Of a stretch of 64,000 nt of DNA, positions 59,705 to 64,000 are shown piece after piece. The notes beneath the pieces are model-generated. The model was given only the letters and a program-made list of their open reading frames with translations, was not told the origin of the DNA and did no database searches. Numbering within the stretch: position 1 is the first letter of the stretch; the number at the start of each line of letters is the position of its first letter. A program made the position numbers and the translations under genes. Origin of the DNA: Amycolatopsis pretoriensis (lineage in GTDB: Bacteria > Actinomycetota > Actinomycetes > Mycobacteriales > Pseudonocardiaceae); the NCBI RefSeq assembly GCF_900107925.1, contig NZ_FNUJ01000013.1, forward strand, positions 220,067 through 284,066. Reading direction: 5' to 3'.

Positions 59705-60594
59705 CCCGAGTAGGCACCTGTGTCGAGGTCCTCGATCAGCGTCGGGCCCTCCGGGGTCCAGCCGAGCAGTTCCTGCGTGGCCGAGCTCGTCGCCGCCAGG
59801 TCCATCGCGAAGAACCCGCCGATCCAGCCGTAGTGCGCGGCGACGTCGTCCGGGGCCACCGACGCGACCGGCAGGTCGAAAGCCCGGCCGATCGCCTCCG
59901 CGATCTCCTTCGTCGGCACGCCTTCCTCGGCCACCGCGTGCAGCCGCGCGCCCGCGGGAGCCTTCTCCAGGCCGAGGACGACCATCCGCGCCGCGTCCCG
60001 CACGTGGACCGCCGCCCAGCGGTTGGTTCCGTCGCCCGGGTACGCCGACACGCCCTTCTCGCGGGCGATCGCCGAGAGGACCGCGATGAACCCGTGGTCG
60101 CCGGTGCCGTGCACGGTCGGCGAGAACCGCAGGCTCACCGGCCGCACGCCGCGGCCGGCGTACTCCAGCGCCAGGTTCTCCGCGCCGCCGCGCGGGGAGT
60201 CCGGGCCGTGGAACGGGGAGGCGTCCGCTTCGGTCGCCGGGCGGCCCTGCCGGATGCCGGCGATCCCGGACGCCAGCAGCAGCGGGCGGCCGCTGCCGGA
60301 AAGCGCGTCGCCGATGGTCTCGACCGCGGCCCGCTCGGCCGCGTTCGACACCGCCGGGTTGGCGAAGTCGTGCTTGTTCGCCAGGTGGATGACGGCGTCG
60401 GCCGCCTCGGCGCCGGCGCGGAGGCCGGCCAGGTCGTCGAGGTCGCCCCGGCGGACCTCGACGCCCTTCGCCTCGAGCTTGGCAGCCGATCCGGCCGAGC
60501 GGGCCAGCCCGCTGACCTCGTGGCCGGTGGCGAGCAGCTCGCCGACGACGGCGGTGCCGATCCAGCCCGAGGCTCCGGTGACGAAAACACGCAT
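59701..60594 (-). CDS. NAD-dependent epimerase/dehydratase-like SDR
   Basis: A 297-residue protein. The N-terminal TGASGWIGTAVVGELLATGH is the extended-SDR cofactor motif; DLAGLRAGAEAADAVIHLAN follows. The usual YxxxK is not conserved in the expected place (LALEYAGRGVR), which suggests a binding or regulatory role or an atypical site. It is divergent from a TetR gene with two matching palindromes between them. Confidence 0.88.
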   Translation of the reverse strand: MRVFVTGASGWIGTAVVGELLATGHEVSGLARSAGSAAKLEAKGVEVRRGDLDDLAGLRAGAEAADAVIHLANKHDFANPAVSNAAERAAVETIGDALSGSGRPLLLASGIAGIRQGRPATEADASPFHGPDSPRGGAENLALEYAGRGVRPVSLRFSPTVHGTGDHGFIAVLSAIAREKGVSAYPGDGTNRWAAVHVRDAARMVVLGLEKAPAGARLHAVAEEGVPTKEIAEAIGRAFDLPVASVAPDDVAAHYGWIGGFFAMDLAATSSATQELLGWTPEGPTLIEDLDTGAYSG

Positions 60595-60621
60595 GGCGTG
60601 AACTCCTTCGAGGATGAGACG

Positions 60622-60672
60622 ATGTCAGTGGCTGACATCCCTACCCTACGCCTCCATGTCAGTCGCTGTCAT
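60622..60672. promoter_or_regulatory. Two palindromic TetR operators
   Basis: ATGTCAGTGGCTGACAT (60622-60638) is a perfect palindrome (TGTCAG-N3-CTGACA). A second, slightly imperfect copy, ATGTCAGTCGCTGTCAT, occupies 60656-60672. They lie between the divergent SDR (start 60594) and TetR (start 60689) genes. Two near-identical sites 34 bp apart strongly suggest autoregulation by the TetR protein. Confidence 0.82.
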
Positions 60673-60688
60673 CACCTAGACTCGAACC

Positions 60689-61267
60689 ATGGTGCGCTGG
60701 GAACCCGGAACCGCGGAGCGGCTGCAGAAGGTCGCGCTCGAGCTGTTCGCCACCCGCGGCTACGAGCAGACGACGGCCGCGGAGATCGCCCAGGCCGTCG
60801 GCCTCACCGAACGCACCTTCTTCCGGCACTTCAGCGACAAGCGCGAGGTGCTCTTCCAGGGGCAGGAACTGCTGGTCCAGGCGTTCCTCGACGGCATCGA
60901 GGCCGCACCGGAGGACGCGTCGCCGTTCGAAGTCGTCGCCTGCGCGCTGCGCTCGGCGGCGACCTTCTTCCCGGACGAGCGCCGCCCGCACTCCCGCACG
61001 CGCCAGTCCGTGATCGACCGCAATCCGGCACTGCAGGAACGCGAGCACCACAAGCTCACGACCCTGGCCACGACGGTCGCCACCGCCCTGCGCGCCCGGG
61101 GCGTCGACGACGTCGCGGCCACGCTGGCCGCGGAGTCGGGCGCCACCGTGTTCGGGATCGCGTTCACCCGGTGGCTGCGGGAGGAGCGCTCACTGGCCGA
61201 CATCGCGGCGGAAGTGCTGGCCGAACTGCTGACGCTGGCGGCTCGGGCCTTGCGCCCGGCGAGGTGA
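60689..61267 (+). CDS. TetR-family transcriptional regulator
   Basis: A 192-residue protein. The HTH is at about 10-50 (LQKVALELFATRGYEQTTAA, EIAQAVGLTERTFFRHFSDK). The ligand-binding half is helical. It should repress the divergent SDR gene and itself through the palindromes at 60622 and 60656. Confidence 0.92.
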   Translation: MVRWEPGTAERLQKVALELFATRGYEQTTAAEIAQAVGLTERTFFRHFSDKREVLFQGQELLVQAFLDGIEAAPEDASPFEVVACALRSAATFFPDERRPHSRTRQSVIDRNPALQEREHHKLTTLATTVATALRARGVDDVAATLAAESGATVFGIAFTRWLREERSLADIAAEVLAELLTLAARALRPAR

Positions 61268-61414
61268 AAGACGAGGACCTCGGTGGGCGTCCGGTGCCCT
61301 GGGGCGCCGCGCGGGGGTAATGTCGTCGTCGCTGCGGTTGAGCACAGCAGCCGCCTCCTGGAAACCCGAGGGCCCGCGCGTCGGCGCGCCGGCCGGGACC
61401 GAGGTGAGAAACCC

Positions 61415-61804
61415 ATGCAAGCCACCCTTCTTCGCCCGGGCATCGCCCTGCTGGCGAACGCACCGGCCGGAACGGCGATCACGACGACGGCCGAGCGCAC
61501 GGTCGTGACCGTCACCGGCGAGCTGGACCTGGCACGAACCGGCCACCTGGCGTCATTGCTGGGCGAAGAGCTCGAACTGGCCCCGAGAGCACTGGTCATC
61601 GACCTGACCGGGCTCACCTTCTGCTCGGCCCGCGGGCTGGGCGTGGTGCTGGACGCGGTGTCGGCGGCCCGCGCGGCGGGGGTCCCGGTGGCCGTCGTCG
61701 CCGAGAGCCGCGCGGTGCTGCGCCCGGTCCGGGTCCTCGGGCTCGAGGCCGAGCTACCCCTGCACCGGACGCTCGCCGAAGCGACGGGACACCATGACCT
61801 CTGA
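61415..61804 (+). CDS. STAS-domain anti-sigma factor antagonist
   Basis: A 129-residue protein from ATG 61415. The STAS core shows VVTVTGELDLARTGHLASLL and ALVIDLTGLTFCSARGLGVV. The residue before Gly is Arg, not the phosphorylatable Ser of SpoIIAA. The stop overlaps the GAF-ANTAR gene by 11 bp. Confidence 0.8.
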   Translation: MQATLLRPGIALLANAPAGTAITTTAERTVVTVTGELDLARTGHLASLLGEELELAPRALVIDLTGLTFCSARGLGVVLDAVSAARAAGVPVAVVAESRAVLRPVRVLGLEAELPLHRTLAEATGHHDL

Positions 61805-62576
61805 GCAGGATTGGCAGCGCGACAAGGAAACCTTCGTCGCCGGCGAAACCCGGCCCGGTCCGCTCGCGGGCGAATTCGCGCGGCTGACCGGCCGGCTGCT
61901 GAGCGCCCCCAGCGTCGAGGACGTCCTGGAGCGTGTCCTCGAGGCGACCACGCTGATGGTCCCCTCGGCCGAGATCGCCAGCTTCACGCTCATCGACGCC
62001 GACGGGCAGTTCCACACCCCCGCCGAGACCGGGAAGGTGGCCATCGAGCTGGACCTGCTGCAGTACCGGTTCCGGGAAGGGCCGTGCGTCGAGTCCGCCG
62101 AGCCGGCCGGGCCCGCGGTCGCGATCGCGCCGGACCTCACCGACGAGCCGCGCTGGCCGCGGTGGGCCCCCGCCGCGGCGGAGCTCGGCGTGCGGGCCGT
62201 CGTCTCGACCGCGCTCATCCCCGGCGCGCCCATGGGCCGGTCCATCGGCGCGCTGAACGTGTACTCGCGCTCCCCGAACGGGCTCGACGAGGCCGACCGC
62301 GACGTCCTCCTGCTGCTGGCCACGCACGCGTCGCTGGCCCTCGCGGCCACCGACGCCGTCACGCGCGCCGAGCTGCAGGCCGCGCACCTGCGCACGGCGA
62401 TCGACAGCCGGGACGTGATCGGCCAGGCCAAGGGCATCATCATGGCCCGCCGCGGCGTCTCGGCCGACGAAGCGTTCGACGTCCTGCGGCGCACGTCCCA
62501 GGACCTGAACGTCAAGCTGGCCGAGCTGGCCCGGACGCTCGCCGAGCGGCACGCGGAGATCGACCTGCCCGGCTGA
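61794..62576 (+). CDS. GAF-ANTAR regulatory protein
   Basis: A 260-residue protein. The GAF domain covers about 35-180 (SVEDVLERVLEATTLMVPSA, LLQYRFREGPCVESAE, AVVSTALIPGAPMGRSIGAL). The ANTAR domain covers about 195-250 (RTAIDSRDVIGQAKGIIMAR, RGVSADEAFDVLRRTSQDLN). The GAF may sense a small ligand or redox state, and ANTAR acts on RNA to prevent termination. It is translated with the STAS gene. Confidence 0.88.
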   Translation: MTSEQDWQRDKETFVAGETRPGPLAGEFARLTGRLLSAPSVEDVLERVLEATTLMVPSAEIASFTLIDADGQFHTPAETGKVAIELDLLQYRFREGPCVESAEPAGPAVAIAPDLTDEPRWPRWAPAAAELGVRAVVSTALIPGAPMGRSIGALNVYSRSPNGLDEADRDVLLLLATHASLALAATDAVTRAELQAAHLRTAIDSRDVIGQAKGIIMARRGVSADEAFDVLRRTSQDLNVKLAELARTLAERHAEIDLPG

Positions 62577-62670
62577 CGTCATCACATCGACGACTTATCT
62601 CTTGTCATCGTTCAGACGACATGCTAGAAATGTGGTGCGTGTTGACACCCGATGTCGAAGGAGGAGAACG

Positions 62671-63108
62671 ATGTTGATGCGCACCGACCCGTTCCGCGAG
62701 CTCGACCGGTTCGCCCAGCAGGTCTTCGGCAGCCCGGGCACCTGGTCGAAGCCGGCCGCGATGCCGATGGACGCCTACCGCGCCGGCGACGAGTTCGTCG
62801 TCTGCTTCGACCTGCCCGGCGTGACCAAGGACGCCATCGAGCTCGACATCGAGCGCAACGTCCTGACCGTCAAGGCCGAACGGCGGCCCCTGCCCGGCGG
62901 TGACGACGTCCAGATGCAGGTGTCCGAACGCCCCCTCGGCGTCTTCTCGCGCCAGCTCTTCCTCGGCGACACCCTCGACGCCGAGAACATCAAGGCCGAC
63001 TACGAGGCCGGCGTCCTGACCCTGCGGATCCCGGTCGCCGAGAAGGCGAAGCCGCGCCGCATCGAGATCGCCGGCACGGAGTCCGATCGGAGGCAGATCA
63101 AGGCCTGA
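62671..63108 (+). CDS. Hsp20/alpha-crystallin small heat-shock protein
   Basis: A 145-residue protein from ATG 62671 with AAGGAGGAG upstream. The alpha-crystallin domain is at about 35-125 (AYRAGDEFVVCFDLPGVTKD, RNVLTVKAERRPLPGGDD), with the C-terminal IPV motif (LTLRIPVAEKAK). These are ATP-independent chaperones. It belongs to the terminal stress cluster with STAS and ANTAR proteins. No HAIR box (HspR site) was seen upstream. Confidence 0.92.
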   Translation: MLMRTDPFRELDRFAQQVFGSPGTWSKPAAMPMDAYRAGDEFVVCFDLPGVTKDAIELDIERNVLTVKAERRPLPGGDDVQMQVSERPLGVFSRQLFLGDTLDAENIKADYEAGVLTLRIPVAEKAKPRRIEIAGTESDRRQIKA

Positions 63109-63170
63109 CGCGGCCGGCCGCGGCGGACCGGTGCCGGCCGGTCCGCCGCGCCGGGCCTTCGAGGAAGCAC

Positions 63171-63443
63171 ATGACCGATCCCGTCCACGCCGCGGCGGAG
63201 CGGATCTTCGCCGCGGCCGAAGAACTCGGCACCACCCGCCAGGAAGCGGTCCTGGTCACCCGCGCGGTGCACGCCGTCAAGAACGGCCGCCCCACCGACG
63301 TCGCGCTCACCGACTCCGGGCCGCACCGGCGGCGCCGGCTCGCCCACGTCGTCGGCTGCGCGCTGTGGGACCCGGCTCTCGACGCGGACGCCGTGCTGGC
63401 CGCCGTCACGAGCACCGCCCGGAATTCGCGCCCGGCGGCGTAA
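63171..63443 (+). CDS. Hypothetical small protein
   Basis: A 90-residue ORF from ATG 63171. It is helical (AAAERIFAAAEELGTTRQEA, VLVTRAVHAVKNGRP), followed by RRRRLAHVVGCALWDPALDA. No family was recognised. It lies 62 bp after Hsp20 on the same strand. Confidence 0.6.
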   Translation: MTDPVHAAAERIFAAAEELGTTRQEAVLVTRAVHAVKNGRPTDVALTDSGPHRRRRLAHVVGCALWDPALDADAVLAAVTSTARNSRPAA

Positions 63444-63470
63444 CTCCACAGAGGACATCCACTGTGGACG

Positions 63471-63833
63471 TCAGGGCACCTCGCGGATCCAGGCACAGGC
63501 GGCGTCGACGGACGCGTGCACGGCGAACGCCTCGTCCAGCCGGCTCAAGCGCACCGCGCGCAGCACCGGGTAGCGGTCGGCGACCACCGCGAGCGGTACG
63601 CCGTCCGCCGTCGTCCGGGCGGCGAGCTCGGCCAGCACCTGCAGGCCCGCCGAACCGCAGAACCCGATGCCGTCCAGGTCGACGATGAGCGCGCCCGGCC
63701 GGTCGTCCAGCACCGCCCGCGTCCGGTCGCGCAGCACCGGAGCGGTGCCGAGGTCCAGGTCGCCCGCGGCCGCCACCACGACGGCTTCGGGCACCGTGCG
63801 CACCCGCACCGTCAGTGTCCGCTCGTCGGTCAC
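63471..63833 (-). CDS. STAS-domain anti-sigma factor antagonist
   Basis: A 120-residue protein. The STAS core shows AVVVAAAGDLDLGTAPVLRD and ALIVDLDGIGFCGSAGLQVL. The residue directly before Gly is Ala, though a Ser is next to it. It converges on the small hypothetical gene. Confidence 0.82.
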   Translation of the reverse strand: MTDERTLTVRVRTVPEAVVVAAAGDLDLGTAPVLRDRTRAVLDDRPGALIVDLDGIGFCGSAGLQVLAELAARTTADGVPLAVVADRYPVLRAVRLSRLDEAFAVHASVDAACAWIREVP

Positions 63834-63937
63834 CGCGCCTCCTTCCGCCGGTGCCCGACTTTATGCGGCCCGCATCGTTTTGTCATCGATTTCCCGGGTA
63901 ACCGCACCTCGACCACATCAGGAAGGAGACGCCCACG

Positions 63938-64000
63938 ATGAGCACCGTGACCGAGACCGTCGACGTCGAAACCGATGTCAGCACGGCGTACAACCAGTGG
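63938..64000 (+). CDS. SRPBCC-family protein, N-terminal part (cut by window end)
   Basis: Only 21 codons are in the window. The start MSTVTETVDVETDVSTAYNQ is characteristic of the polyketide-cyclase/SRPBCC (Coq10-like) family. GGAAGGAG lies just upstream. Confidence 0.6.
   Translation, partial: MSTVTETVDVETDVSTAYNQW

Noticed and set aside
62590..62640. HspR (HAIR) or CIRCE element upstream of Hsp20
   Set aside because: Neither CTTGAGT-N7-ACTCAAG nor the CIRCE inverted repeat is present; only a poor palindrome is visible.

Overview
The window is high-GC, densely coded DNA of an actinobacterium. The gene set (SARP/AfsR-type regulator, GH6-CBM2 cellulase with a CebR-type operator, numerous STAS and ANTAR proteins, type I polyketide synthase debris) fits a Pseudonocardiales or Streptomyces-like soil organism, with Amycolatopsis or a relative as my best guess. 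The species cannot be fixed from this sequence alone.

Region 1 (about 96-18621) is an integrated genomic island in a tRNA-Lys(CTT) gene. A perfect 60-bp direct repeat, at 127-186 and again at 18562-18621, carries the 3' part of the tRNA and is the expected attL/attR pair. Just inside the left end lies a truncated, frameshifted tyrosine integrase joined to a wrecked polyketide synthase segment. The cargo is a winged-helix protein, a small Trp-rich peptide, a Ser/Thr kinase, a four-gene operon, an AfsR-type STAND regulator, a glycosyltransferase-like protein and a 37-residue ORF. The four-gene operon (5016-13972) is the highlight: a tandem Cas4/RecB-like nuclease, a zinc-ribbon REase-like protein, a DinG-like helicase and a pPIWI-RE protein. 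This is a PIWI-RE genome-conflict system carrying what looks like an extra Cas4-like subunit.

Region 2 (about 18.2-21.1 kb) is a graveyard. It holds a DUF2637 (SpdB2-like) transfer-gene fragment, a second integrase tail, a LysR fragment and a hydrolase with an internal deletion. It suggests repeated integration and decay at the same tRNA.

Region 3 (21.1-26.7 kb) has two divergent, paralogous HTH regulators. Each is followed by a secreted protein (a CHAP-like protein; a large two-protease enzyme), with the same 14-bp motif between regulator and target. The large enzyme has a trypsin domain inserted into an Ig-like domain behind an S53 sedolisin domain.

Region 4 (27-33.7 kb) is a stress-signalling block: STAS antagonists, RsbW-like ATPases, an ANTAR protein, an NRAMP remnant with PRC-barrel proteins, and a SigE-type sigma factor with a membrane partner.

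Region 5 (34-64 kb) is ordinary chromosomal content: regulators with adjacent target genes, a CebR-controlled cellulase, a two-component system, short-chain dehydrogenases, and a vanillate-demethylase-like Rieske operon with a hidden 54-residue ORF between oxygenase and reductase. It also has secreted hydrolases and a terminal stress cluster (STAS, GAF-ANTAR, Hsp20, STAS). The last gene (SRPBCC family) runs off the window.
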